In this document: positions 26,765-35,611 of the stretch, in pieces
Numbering within the stretch: position 1 is the stretch's first letter
How the letters are laid out: every line of letters starts with the position of its first letter
IMG/VR virus record: IMGVR_UViG_3300022562_000051
Coordinates: 1-64,000 of that record
DNA length: 64,000 nt
Direction: 5' to 3' (one strand)
Origin: a virus
Notes under the pieces: model-generated
The model's database searches: none
What the model was told of the DNA's origin: nothing
The model's input: the letters and a program-made list of their open reading frames with translations, nothing else
Translations under genes and position numbers: made by a program

Positions 26765-29451
26765 TGGCAAGAAACAACATACCAAGCTTACCTGAACAAG
26801 AGTTCAAGTATGGACAGAGTAGGTCTGTCAAGCAAGCTATTCAGGAAGCCAACTATAACAGGGAATTGCTTAGACGGCACCCTGAACTTGCTGATCAGAT
26901 TAAACAGCATCCTACCAGTAGGATAAAGGCTGGCGTTGGTGCGTGGATTGAACAGAAGAAATCATCCATGTATGGTGGTGGAAGAACCAAGACTGGTGGC
27001 ATCCTCAGAATGCTTGGTCAGCAGGGCGCGGGTGAATTCTATGATACCATGTTTGGCAAGCAGAAGCCAAGGTGGGTAGGTGATCAAAAGGAAAAACAAA
27101 ATACAGCCAAATTAGAAAGAGCGCAACAACAAACCGCTGCGGTCATGAGCGGAGTTGCCAAGACTATTGAACAGGTGAGCAGCAGTCTTACTGCATTCAA
27201 GCAGGAACTAGGCATTGTCAAAGCCAGTGTTCTTGACGTTAGGCGTAACATGGGTGATATCGGCAGTGATGTGTCTGATATCAAGTCCCTCATCATGCCA
27301 CGTAATATCACAGCTAAGGGCAAGCCATTAACTGATTCGTGGGGCAGGCAGGATAAGAGTAAGGTTGGTAAGATTCAATTTGCTCAATACAATCCGCTAG
27401 CACCCGCAGGCGCACAGTTCCTACAGCAGAATGTCAAGCAGCTAGGTGGTGGATTCTTTACTCGCGGTGGATTAACCAGTAAGGCAATCGAACCGGGATT
27501 TATGCAGGACGCAATCAAACAGGCATCCATGCAGACTGCTATACTGACACTCAAGATACAGAAGAAGGACGCATCCAAAGCTGAACTCAGAAGAAAGAAC
27601 GATTACTCTGATCCAACTGAGCGTAAGTTGTTTGAGACTGATCCTATTATTGCTCTGCGTGATGAAATGCGCGAGAACTTTGCGAAGCTATTTGCACTAT
27701 TGAAGGGGTTGCGTGGTTATGGTGATGATGGATTTGGTATTGACGGATTACCATTGCCTATTCCTCTTGGTGGTGGCAAGGGCAAGGGTGCGCGAGGCAA
27801 AGGTCGCCGTGGTGCTACCAGTTCGAAGGCAAAAGAAAGATACAAGAGAAGATATGGTAAGCGAGCAGCAGGCAAGAGATTTGGTGGTAAGGGTGGCGGC
27901 AGTATACTAGGACTTGGCGCACTGGCTGGTGGCTATCTTGGCTACAAGCTATTTGATAGCATGAGGGATGAGAGCCTTGAATCAGAAGACCCTGAAATGC
28001 TCAAGGAGCAGGCAGCAGCCGCTACCAAATCTGGTGATGTTGAGGGATTGAGAAAGACGCGCACACAGATCGCAAAGCAGAAAGAAGATGTTGAGATACA
28101 GATGGCATCCAATGTGGGTGCTGTCGGTGGTGCTGCGGCTGGCGCTGCTACTACCAAGGTGATGTGGAAGCTGTTCGTTAATTTCGTTAAGAGAAAAGCA
28201 CCACAACTCGCAGCACGTATTGGCACACGCCTCGCTGCATCTGGTGTCATGGCATCCGTACCAGTCATTGGCTGGATTGGTGCAGCTATCTCACTAGGAT
28301 TCACTGCATGGATGGCATGGGACTTGTATCAGTTGTGGAAGGAGTTCCAATCATTGAGTGATGCTGAGAAGGAAGCATACACCGATGAGGCTGTTCGTCT
28401 TGATGAATCCAAGGATAAGCCGGGAGCAGAACTGTCAGCATTATCCAAGCCACCTGATTATGAAATGGCTAGACAAATTGAATCCACTGCAACCAAGACC
28501 GGACCAACCACAAGAGGCGGCAGGCGCGGTAGGAATGCTACGCCAGCACCAGCTACGGCATCTAAGCCAGCATCTACCACTGGTGTCCTGTCTGCATCAC
28601 AAGCAAGTCAAGGTGCGCGTGGTGGTAGAAACACTGCACCATCGTCAGCCGAAGGTAAGAAGAATGTAATGGAAGCAATGGATGCGGCTGGCATTACAGG
28701 CGCACATCGTGCATCCCTGCTCGCTCAATTGCATCATGAGTCTAATGGATTCAGAAGGCTTGAAGAGAATCTGAATTACTCAGCCGATAGGCTCATGCAA
28801 GTATTTCCAAAGTATTACAAGAATCCTAAAGACGCAGAGGAAGATGCTGGCAATCCACAGAAGATTGCTATGCGTGTATATGGCAAGCGTTCTGACTTGG
28901 GTAATAGTTCTGCCGAGGATGGTTGGAAGTATCGTGGTCGCGGATATATTCAATTGACTGGCAAGAGCAACTACGAGCAATTTGGTAAGTTAATAGGTAT
29001 GGACTTGGTTAACAATCCATCACTGGCTGCACATCCTAAGATCGCTGCCAAGATTGCTGTTGCGTATTATAAGAGCAGAGTGATTGACAAGGGTATACAA
29101 GGTGAGGATGTTAAGGGAGTAACCAAAGCTATTCAAGGCGGCTCACTAGGGTTAGAAGAACGTGGTGAATTGACCGCTATGTACAGTGGTGATAGTGCTG
29201 GTGGATTGGCTACACCAGCATCAACTCATAAGGGTGCAGAGATTGATGGTGAATCCAGACAGGTCAAGCAGGCACAGCAACAGGCACCTGTAATGGTAGC
29301 CATGACTACGCCAGCACCAGCACCAGCACCAGCAGCGCGTGGCGGTCCATCACCGGGAGCAGTATCCATGGCACGTTCAAGTGCAACAACTGATGATTCA
29401 TCATTAATACGAGCAGCACAACAGGATACAACACATCCTGTGTACGCTTAA
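26764..29451 (+). CDS. Tape-measure-like hub protein with GH19 lysozyme/chitinase domain
   Basis: An 895-aa protein. Residues of about 1-330 are helical and polar. A Gly/Arg/Lys-rich stretch (about 335-385) follows, then a hydrophobic segment at about 483-525 (GVMASVPVIGWIGAAISLGF) as seen in tape measures that insert in the membrane, and a Pro/Ala/Thr linker. Residues of about 630-790 form a glycoside hydrolase 19 domain: LLAQLHHESNGFRR holds the catalytic Glu, and YRGRGYIQLTGKSNY is the family signature. The tail after 800 is disordered. It probably sets tail length and digests peptidoglycan during entry. Its place right after the frameshift gene pair is the canonical tape-measure position. 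Confidence 0.82.
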   Translation: MARNNIPSLPEQEFKYGQSRSVKQAIQEANYNRELLRRHPELADQIKQHPTSRIKAGVGAWIEQKKSSMYGGGRTKTGGILRMLGQQGAGEFYDTMFGKQKPRWVGDQKEKQNTAKLERAQQQTAAVMSGVAKTIEQVSSSLTAFKQELGIVKASVLDVRRNMGDIGSDVSDIKSLIMPRNITAKGKPLTDSWGRQDKSKVGKIQFAQYNPLAPAGAQFLQQNVKQLGGGFFTRGGLTSKAIEPGFMQDAIKQASMQTAILTLKIQKKDASKAELRRKNDYSDPTERKLFETDPIIALRDEMRENFAKLFALLKGLRGYGDDGFGIDGLPLPIPLGGGKGKGARGKGRRGATSSKAKERYKRRYGKRAAGKRFGGKGGGSILGLGALAGGYLGYKLFDSMRDESLESEDPEMLKEQAAAATKSGDVEGLRKTRTQIAKQKEDVEIQMASNVGAVGGAAAGAATTKVMWKLFVNFVKRKAPQLAARIGTRLAASGVMASVPVIGWIGAAISLGFTAWMAWDLYQLWKEFQSLSDAEKEAYTDEAVRLDESKDKPGAELSALSKPPDYEMARQIESTATKTGPTTRGGRRGRNATPAPATASKPASTTGVLSASQASQGARGGRNTAPSSAEGKKNVMEAMDAAGITGAHRASLLAQLHHESNGFRRLEENLNYSADRLMQVFPKYYKNPKDAEEDAGNPQKIAMRVYGKRSDLGNSSAEDGWKYRGRGYIQLTGKSNYEQFGKLIGMDLVNNPSLAAHPKIAAKIAVAYYKSRVIDKGIQGEDVKGVTKAIQGGSLGLEERGELTAMYSGDSAGGLATPASTHKGAEIDGESRQVKQAQQQAPVMVAMTTPAPAPAPAARGGPSPGAVSMARSSATTDDSSLIRAAQQDTTHPVYA

Positions 29452-29457
29452 TAAATA
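29450..29457 (+). promoter_or_regulatory. Late promoter element AATAAATA
   Basis: ATAAATA overlaps the tape-measure stop codon, 25 bp upstream of the gp48 gene. It matches the NATAAATA form of T4-type late promoters. Confidence 0.5.
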
Positions 29458-29481
29458 GGCAATCAACGAGAGAACTAATCA

Positions 29482-30564
29482 ATGAGTTTCATCAAAAACA
29501 TAGGTCAGGTAGCTACCGACGTAGGAAAAATCCTCAAGAAAAGCTTCGGACCATTAGATGCCCTGAATCCAACCTCTGATGAAAGCATCAAGGGGTTGTA
29601 TCGTTATCCACTGGATGTGGGTAATGTCAATCTGTATCCACATACGGTTGAGTTCCATTGCTATAAGCCATTGCCGGAAGGATTGCCAAAGGATACACAG
29701 GATAAGACCAAGACGTTTGATAAGAGTGGCAGGGACATTACACCAGAGTATGGGCATAGTCAGGACTTGATTGACAGGTATGGCAAAGGTGGAATGGCAG
29801 TTAACAGGAATCAGGCAGTCAATGGTGAGCGCATTAGTGATTGGGAGCGCCGTGCTGAACTCTACAGTGTGATTGCTCTGTACATGCCACGCCAAGCATT
29901 ACAAGAAACGATTAACAACAACTACGAAGAGAAGTCCATGACTGAGATTCTTGGTGGCTTGGGTATGGCAGCGGAAGCTGGCTCATCCATCATTGAATCA
30001 TTCCAGAAGAATGAATCCACATGGCAAGGACTCAAGAGTGCTGTGAAGGGATTGGCACCATTCGCAGCAGCGGTGGCTGGTACTGCGGCAGAGAAAGCTG
30101 GTGGACTAGGTTTGGGTGATCCGAAAGCAGCAGCAGAAGCATATCTGCAATCACGCGGACTGGCTACCAATCCACAGTTTGAGGTATTCTATGGTGGCAC
30201 ACAGTTCCGCAAGTTCATGTTTCAGTATAAGCTGTTGCCGCGCAGTGCCAAGGAAGCGGATGAGATTCTAAAGATCGTGCGAGTCCTCAAGTATCACGCA
30301 TCACCAGAATATCTAATGACACAAGGACGCTTCATGGCACCACCATCCTACTTTGATATCTACATCAAGTATCGTGGTGAAGAGAATGAGCGTATTCCAT
30401 TACAGATATCCACATGCGTATTGACTGCACTGGATATTGACATGGGATCATCCACCGATCAGTTTGTCACGTTCCATGATGGTACACCATTGGAGATTGG
30501 TATTCAGATGCAATTCACTGAACTTGAAATCATGCACAAGAGACTGCGTAAGGATGGATACTAA
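29482..30564 (+). CDS. 48: Baseplate tail-tube cap, gp48
   Basis: A 360-aa protein, the length of T4 gp48 (364). The C-terminal domain has the tube-like fold: FRKFMFQYKLLPRSAKEADEI for the -TPRS-ED- motif, LKYHASPEYL, PPSYFDIYI, ISTCVLTALDIDMGS, and a final strand IGIQMQFTELEIMHKRL. The N-terminal half contains a Gly/Ala-rich membrane-like helix (about 190-205). Gp48 sits on the hub and starts tube assembly with gp54. The neighbours tape measure and gp53 agree. Confidence 0.85.
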   Translation: MSFIKNIGQVATDVGKILKKSFGPLDALNPTSDESIKGLYRYPLDVGNVNLYPHTVEFHCYKPLPEGLPKDTQDKTKTFDKSGRDITPEYGHSQDLIDRYGKGGMAVNRNQAVNGERISDWERRAELYSVIALYMPRQALQETINNNYEEKSMTEILGGLGMAAEAGSSIIESFQKNESTWQGLKSAVKGLAPFAAAVAGTAAEKAGGLGLGDPKAAAEAYLQSRGLATNPQFEVFYGGTQFRKFMFQYKLLPRSAKEADEILKIVRVLKYHASPEYLMTQGRFMAPPSYFDIYIKYRGEENERIPLQISTCVLTALDIDMGSSTDQFVTFHDGTPLEIGIQMQFTELEIMHKRLRKDGY

Positions 30565-31244
30565 TGACTTATTTCAGTAAGTTTCCAAAGGTCGTTATTA
30601 CAGACCTTACCAATGAAAACTCAGATATCATTCTAACGAATATATTTGCTCGTTCTGCGTTTCTGCGTGATATACTGGAAAACACATCAATCTTCTATGA
30701 GTATGAAGTCAAGGAGAATGAGACACCAGAGATTATTGCACACAAGCTATACGGCAGTGTGGAACGTTTCTGGATTGTATTGCTATTCAATAAACTGATG
30801 AATCCACTATATGATTTTCCATTGAATTCGGAACAATTGGACGATGTGATTGAATCCAAATATGGATATAGCGTAGAAGACGCTCAATCCATAGCGCATC
30901 ATTATGAACAAAGAATTACCAAATCCGTCCTGTTGAATGGCATTGTACAAACATCTAATACATTTACAGTAACCATATCGCAGTATGAGGCTGATCCTAC
31001 TACTGGTATTGCCACAATCAATCCATGGTTGGATGGACTGTCGCCAGATACGGGAGTGACTTATGACACCACTACAGAGGCTATTGATAGCTCGACCAGT
31101 GTGGTCACTACGTATGAATACTGGTTTGTGTCTGTCTATGCTCATGAGCAGAATGAAAACGAGAAAAAGCGCAAGATCAGACTATTGGATGCACGATATA
31201 TCAATGCAGTAGAGAATGAGTTCCAGAGGCTTATGAATGAATGA
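30564..31244 (+). CDS. 53: Baseplate wedge subunit gp53
   Basis: A 226-aa protein. The segment ENETPEIIAHKLYGSVERFW followed by IVLLFNKLMNPLYDFPL is the LysM-like core of gp53 (T4: PEELANAIYGNPQLYWVLLMC-N). The C-terminus NEKKRKIRLLDARYINAVEN matches gp53's basic helix. T4 gp53 is 196 aa; a beta-rich insertion (about 110-190) accounts for the excess. Gp53 joins wedges around the hub. The ATG overlaps the gp48 stop. Confidence 0.88.
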   Translation: MTYFSKFPKVVITDLTNENSDIILTNIFARSAFLRDILENTSIFYEYEVKENETPEIIAHKLYGSVERFWIVLLFNKLMNPLYDFPLNSEQLDDVIESKYGYSVEDAQSIAHHYEQRITKSVLLNGIVQTSNTFTVTISQYEADPTTGIATINPWLDGLSPDTGVTYDTTTEAIDSSTSVVTTYEYWFVSVYAHEQNENEKKRKIRLLDARYINAVENEFQRLMNE

Positions 31245-32535
31245 TACCACTCATCTTCCACAAGACAAAGCATTAGACTTTAGAGAGTTTCGTGTTGAGT
31301 CTATCTCGCTAATCAGTGGTGGTGGCGAGACTATTGACATTGCCAGACTGGTGCTGGAAATTACTCTTAGGCAGGATATCTTCACCAATTACATTAATGG
31401 TGAATGTCTAGTCTCGGATGGTGTTGACCTCATTAATCAGCAGGGTGTACATGGCAGTGAGTTCCTGTATCTGAATTTGAAGGAACCGGGAACCTCATAT
31501 CAGGTCAGAAAAGCATTTCGCATCTACAAGATCAGTGGGCGTGAGCCAGCCAAGAACAACAGCCAGACCTATAAGATTCATTTCGTATCTGATGAAATGG
31601 TTGCCTCATCCACCAAGCGTATCAGCCGAGCATACTCAGATCGTACCATTTCGGATATCGTCAAGGACATACTGAGCAAGGAACTGGCAGTTACCAAGGT
31701 CAATGTGGATGATACGGACACAGGCACCAATCTGGTCATACCTAGCCTGCGCCCAACAGAAGCCTTGAACTGGCTAGCCAGCCGTGCTACCAATGGCAAT
31801 GATCAGTTTGCATACCTGTTCTATGAGAATCTGGATGGTTTCAACTTCCGTTCCCTGCAATCCATGTACGAGGATAAGGAAGTCAACAGCAAGCCATTCG
31901 TATATGAATACTCCACGGTTGAAAAGACACTGGAAGATCATCAATACTATCTGGACGCATTCACCTTCAAGCGTGATTTCGACATTCTAACTCTAATTCG
32001 TAATGGTGGCTTGGGCATACACTTCACTGGCTTTGATCCTATTCGGCGCACCATAACCATCAATGAGTATTCAGTCAAAGACATACCCAAGATGTATGAC
32101 ATACCACCCATTGTCAATTTCGACTATGATGGTACATCACACTATCAAGCCTCATCTGCCTATCAGGTGGTTTATCCACAGACCACCGAGTTTGCTGGCA
32201 ACAAAGCCACACAGTCAGAGATATGGATGAAGCGTGTCATGTCCATTGCCCTATTGAGCAATTCACTGTTGGAACTGGTCATGCCGGGAAACATGTCCCT
32301 GCAAGCTGGCAAGCCTATCAACATAGACTTCAAGTATATGATTACACCTACCACACAGAACATGAAGGACGAGGTACGCAGTGGCAAGTATCTGGTGACA
32401 GCCGTGGTGCATCGTTTCAATGTCATGCAATCACAATTTGACTCTGTACTGATCTGTGGGCGAGACTCATTGCCAGTTGCGCCAGTCAAGCCTAAGACTG
32501 ATCTACCACTCTCAATACGTAAACTGAGCAAGTAA
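31237..32535 (+). CDS. 27: Baseplate hub protein, gp27-like
   Basis: A 432-aa protein with the fold of the gp27/gpD/VgrG-N hub ring. EITLRQDIFTNYINGECLVSDGVDLINQQ and FRIYKISGREPAKNNSQTY give the first tube-like domain; SRAYSDRTISDIVKDIL gives the helix-strand LysM-like part; ALNWLASRA and the C-terminal MPGNMSLQAGKPINIDF complete the pattern. T4 gp27 is 391 aa. It directly precedes the gp5-like spike that binds it. Its start overlaps the end of gp53. Confidence 0.82.
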   Translation: MNDTTHLPQDKALDFREFRVESISLISGGGETIDIARLVLEITLRQDIFTNYINGECLVSDGVDLINQQGVHGSEFLYLNLKEPGTSYQVRKAFRIYKISGREPAKNNSQTYKIHFVSDEMVASSTKRISRAYSDRTISDIVKDILSKELAVTKVNVDDTDTGTNLVIPSLRPTEALNWLASRATNGNDQFAYLFYENLDGFNFRSLQSMYEDKEVNSKPFVYEYSTVEKTLEDHQYYLDAFTFKRDFDILTLIRNGGLGIHFTGFDPIRRTITINEYSVKDIPKMYDIPPIVNFDYDGTSHYQASSAYQVVYPQTTEFAGNKATQSEIWMKRVMSIALLSNSLLELVMPGNMSLQAGKPINIDFKYMITPTTQNMKDEVRSGKYLVTAVVHRFNVMQSQFDSVLICGRDSLPVAPVKPKTDLPLSIRKLSK

Positions 32536-32536
32536 C

Positions 32537-33574
32537 ATGAATCAGCGATATTTCATTGGCAAGGAAGGATTCATCTGGTTTGTGGGTGTGGTCGAGGATC
32601 GCATGGACCCTGACATGTTGGGGCGTGTGCGTGTACGTTGCTTTGGCTGGCATACCGAGAACAAGGAAGACATACCTACTGAGAGTCTGCCATGGAGTCA
32701 GTGCCTACACAATAGCAATACGCCTAATGCTGCTCATGCACCAAAAGAGGGCGATTGGGTCATTGGATTCTTTATGGATGGTGACAGTTGCCAACAGCCA
32801 GTGGTCATGGGTGTACTACCGGGATATCCTACTCAAACACCAGATTCCAATGTGGGGTATAATGATCCTAATGGTGTATATCCAAAGCGCATCAATGAAT
32901 CCACGCTCAATAGACTCAGCCGTGGACGCAAGGATGGTACAGTCATTGAGACTCGCGAACGCAATCTCAAGACAGGCGTGAAACAGATAGAGGGTAGTTG
33001 GGATGAACCCGCACCCACATTCTCACCCACCTATCCATACAATGCTGCTCATGAGTCGGAGTCTGGTCACGCATTAGAGTTTGACGATACAGAGGGCAGC
33101 GAGCGTGTTCATCTTGCACATAAGAATGGTTCGCATGTAGAGTTCAAGCCTGATGGTACATGCACCTACAAAGCCACCAAGGATAGGTACTCAGTCATAC
33201 TAGGGGATGACTATATCTCAGTGGATGGTAATTGCAATATCACGGTGGGTGGAGACTGTAATCTCAAGGTGATAGGCAAGTTCAATGTGGAAGCCAGTGA
33301 GATTAACATGGCAGCGTCAGGGCAAGTACGCATTAAGGCTGGTGGAGCATTAAAGCAAGAGGGTAAGACAGTAGATATCAAGTCAGGTGGTGTGATGAAG
33401 ATAGGAGCTACAGGCAAGCTCAATCTCAAGGGCAAGTCAGCCGCACTACAGGGTAAGTCAGTCTCCCTTGCTGGTAAGATCGCCAACAAGGTCAAGTGTC
33501 CAAAGTCCATTTGTAAGATACTGCCAACTGGTTCAGCCTCGTCCCCATCCAATACAGGATTGAAGACGCCATGA
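32537..33574 (+). CDS. 5: Central tail spike gp5 without lysozyme domain
   Basis: A 345-aa protein. Residues of about 10-105 form the gp5 OB-fold (FVGVVEDRMDPDMLGRVRVR, GDWVIGFFMDGDSCQQPVVMG). A loop region (about 105-190) follows, then a C-terminal triple-stranded beta-helix made of short V-x-G-x repeats (NCNITVGGDCNLKVIGKFNV ... IKSGGVMKIGATG). The lysozyme domain found between these parts in T4 gp5 (575 aa) is absent. The peptidoglycan-degrading activity is instead in the tape-measure protein, which carries GH19. The 4-nt overlap with the next gene indicates coupling. Confidence 0.88.
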   Translation: MNQRYFIGKEGFIWFVGVVEDRMDPDMLGRVRVRCFGWHTENKEDIPTESLPWSQCLHNSNTPNAAHAPKEGDWVIGFFMDGDSCQQPVVMGVLPGYPTQTPDSNVGYNDPNGVYPKRINESTLNRLSRGRKDGTVIETRERNLKTGVKQIEGSWDEPAPTFSPTYPYNAAHESESGHALEFDDTEGSERVHLAHKNGSHVEFKPDGTCTYKATKDRYSVILGDDYISVDGNCNITVGGDCNLKVIGKFNVEASEINMAASGQVRIKAGGALKQEGKTVDIKSGGVMKIGATGKLNLKGKSAALQGKSVSLAGKIANKVKCPKSICKILPTGSASSPSNTGLKTP

Positions 33575-35220
33575 GACTCACAGAAGACAAGAATTTAGTA
33601 AAATATACGAAAGCTCAAGATGCTTATCGTACAGTCCTGCGTACCGAGAGGGATGCCATCAAGCTACGCGCAGCCACTCATACGCTTGAGGATACACTGA
33701 ATGGGCTGTCGGGATACTATACGGGTTGGGTGTACAGCATACGCTCAGACCTACAAGCCATCAACTATGAGCTATACAAGCTTGCCAAGGACAAGGGAAT
33801 CATACTCAATCTGTATCCACCGATGCTGCCCAACGTCCAGATTAGCACTGAAACACAGACGGTAATACGGACGGGTAAGAAGCTATACCCGAAAACGGTA
33901 ACTTTTTCAACTTCTGCCTGTTCATCGAGTGAAGTGATCACCTACACCGCTGCCGCTGCTCCCGCAAACACGGTCATCGTCCCATATTCGCAAGTGCTGG
34001 ATGACGAGATTGATCCCGAGTTTGACGCACTGGACGCAGAGGAAGTCACCGAAGCTCCCATGACGTACAATGCCGTGGAAGCGCCCTTTGCGCCCATGAT
34101 GAGTAACGCACTGATCGCGCTGGCACTGACTGCGGCTGCGAATGCCAATGGCTTACAGGCTGGTCTTACGACATTCTCGCAAAATCCGCTAGCGGCTGAC
34201 ATTGACTCCATGCGTGATCTGCTCTTCTACTATACGGAAGGCAACTATGCGAATCTGAATACTGCGCTATCGGGCGTGTCTTCCAATCCATCCCTGAACA
34301 CCGAGTATCGTATGCTTCGCGAGGCTATCGGTGGACCGGACGGACTCTCTGGATGCGTGGCTCAGTTGGACGCCTTTCTGGATCACACTAATCGGTTGTC
34401 GGGACTAACGCTGGACGAGGATAGCCCGAATGCCGAAGCGACTGCGGATAGCACACAGGAGTATCTGAATCTCTATGGACTTTCCGGTGGTCCGCAGATC
34501 ATCTTCCGATTCAATGCGCGAAAGTTCCGTTCAGCCAAGTATCTCATACAGGCGACTGCGGCTGACGCGGATCGTGGGCATCAGGTCAACGAGCTTTACA
34601 TATTGCACGATGGACACCACGCCTACACTCGCGAAATCGCAGCCATGTATTCGGAAAATCCATTCGTCACTTTTACGACTCGCCTTTACGGGGGCAACAT
34701 CGAAGTCTTGGCTACGACCACTGCGGACAATACGGATTTCGTCATACACGGAACGCGGCTGCAAGTCTCGCGAAGTGCAGCGTCTTACTCCAAGATAAGC
34801 CAAAGTAAGATTATAGAAAACCATCAGACGCTATCGAACTTTCTGAATGACGGCGTGGACTACATTCGCTATCAGAGCGGCTCCCTGTATAACGCGGTTG
34901 TCGTCCGTAACATTGCGCGGGAAATGAAAGACATGCTGCGAGTTCTGACTGCGGGATCGTTTCTGGTTTCTCCGCTAGCTAATCAGTCCGCGACGATCAA
35001 TTCATGGTCAGCCCTCATGTCCACGCGAGCCAATCTGATACAGGAGAGCATTAACACCGACTGGAATTCGTTTGTGGAGTGCGGCAAGAAGTCGGAAGCT
35101 TTGACGATTGCTTACGGGCTGGCGCAGGGTTACGAAGACGCCAATGCTAATACTACTTTGGAATCTACACTAAATAGCACAACGAAGATCGCAATCGTGG
35201 ATGAAGACGATAATGGCTAA
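33571..35220 (+). CDS. Virion structural protein with beta-sandwich C-terminal domain
   Basis: A 549-aa protein. It has an N-terminal helical coiled region (to about 80), an Ala/Glu-rich central part, a helical region (about 190-300), and then a module at about residues 305-405, RFNARKFRSAKYLIQATAA and HQVNELYILHDGHHAYTREI, common in baseplate and fibre proteins of T4-like marine and soil phages. The C-terminal about 140 residues are helical. It sits between the spike and gp25 genes, so it is probably a baseplate or tail-fibre attachment protein. No T4 counterpart was recognised. Confidence 0.68.
   Translation: MRLTEDKNLVKYTKAQDAYRTVLRTERDAIKLRAATHTLEDTLNGLSGYYTGWVYSIRSDLQAINYELYKLAKDKGIILNLYPPMLPNVQISTETQTVIRTGKKLYPKTVTFSTSACSSSEVITYTAAAAPANTVIVPYSQVLDDEIDPEFDALDAEEVTEAPMTYNAVEAPFAPMMSNALIALALTAAANANGLQAGLTTFSQNPLAADIDSMRDLLFYYTEGNYANLNTALSGVSSNPSLNTEYRMLREAIGGPDGLSGCVAQLDAFLDHTNRLSGLTLDEDSPNAEATADSTQEYLNLYGLSGGPQIIFRFNARKFRSAKYLIQATAADADRGHQVNELYILHDGHHAYTREIAAMYSENPFVTFTTRLYGGNIEVLATTTADNTDFVIHGTRLQVSRSAASYSKISQSKIIENHQTLSNFLNDGVDYIRYQSGSLYNAVVVRNIAREMKDMLRVLTAGSFLVSPLANQSATINSWSALMSTRANLIQESINTDWNSFVECGKKSEALTIAYGLAQGYEDANANTTLESTLNSTTKIAIVDEDDNG
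35170..35176 (+). promoter_or_regulatory. Possible late promoter element CTAAATA
   Basis: CTAAATA lies in the last codons of the preceding gene and 37 bp upstream of the gp25 ATG, the same spacing as at other late elements here. Confidence 0.42.
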
Positions 35221-35611
35221 TTCCCTTATAACGCGCACCTATAAAGACCTCGACTTTACCTTTGCCGCTCATCCGGTAACGGGCGACGTTGCGCGAAAGA
35301 CGGGCGAGAAAGCCATCATGCAGTCTATCGCGGGGCTTCTACAGACGGGGCGCTTTGAGCGGCTCTGGCAACCGAATCTTCATAGCAAGCTGCGGGAACA
35401 CCTTTTCGAACCGGTGGACAGCATTACGGGCAGCGCGATTGCCGCAGAGATTCGCACGACGATTGGCAAGCACGAACCGCGAGTAGACCTCACTACGGTA
35501 AACGTCACGCCCGACTATGACAACAACGGCTATTCGGTCACGCTTACGTTCTTCATTGTGAACCAAGCGAACCCAATCACAATTACACTTTTCTTAGAGA
35601 GAATTCGCTAA
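35213..35611 (+). CDS. 25: Baseplate wedge subunit gp25
   Basis: A 132-aa protein of the gpW/gp25 family, same length as T4 gp25 (132 aa). It shows DLDFTFAAHPVTGDVARKTGEKAIMQSIAGLLQT, FEPVDSITGSAIAAEI and the final NANPITITLFLER-like strand. It forms the core bundle of each wedge with gp6 and gp7. The start at MANSL overlaps the previous gene by 8 nt. It has no lysozyme catalytic residues. Confidence 0.93.
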   Translation: MANSLITRTYKDLDFTFAAHPVTGDVARKTGEKAIMQSIAGLLQTGRFERLWQPNLHSKLREHLFEPVDSITGSAIAAEIRTTIGKHEPRVDLTTVNVTPDYDNNGYSVTLTFFIVNQANPITITLFLERIR

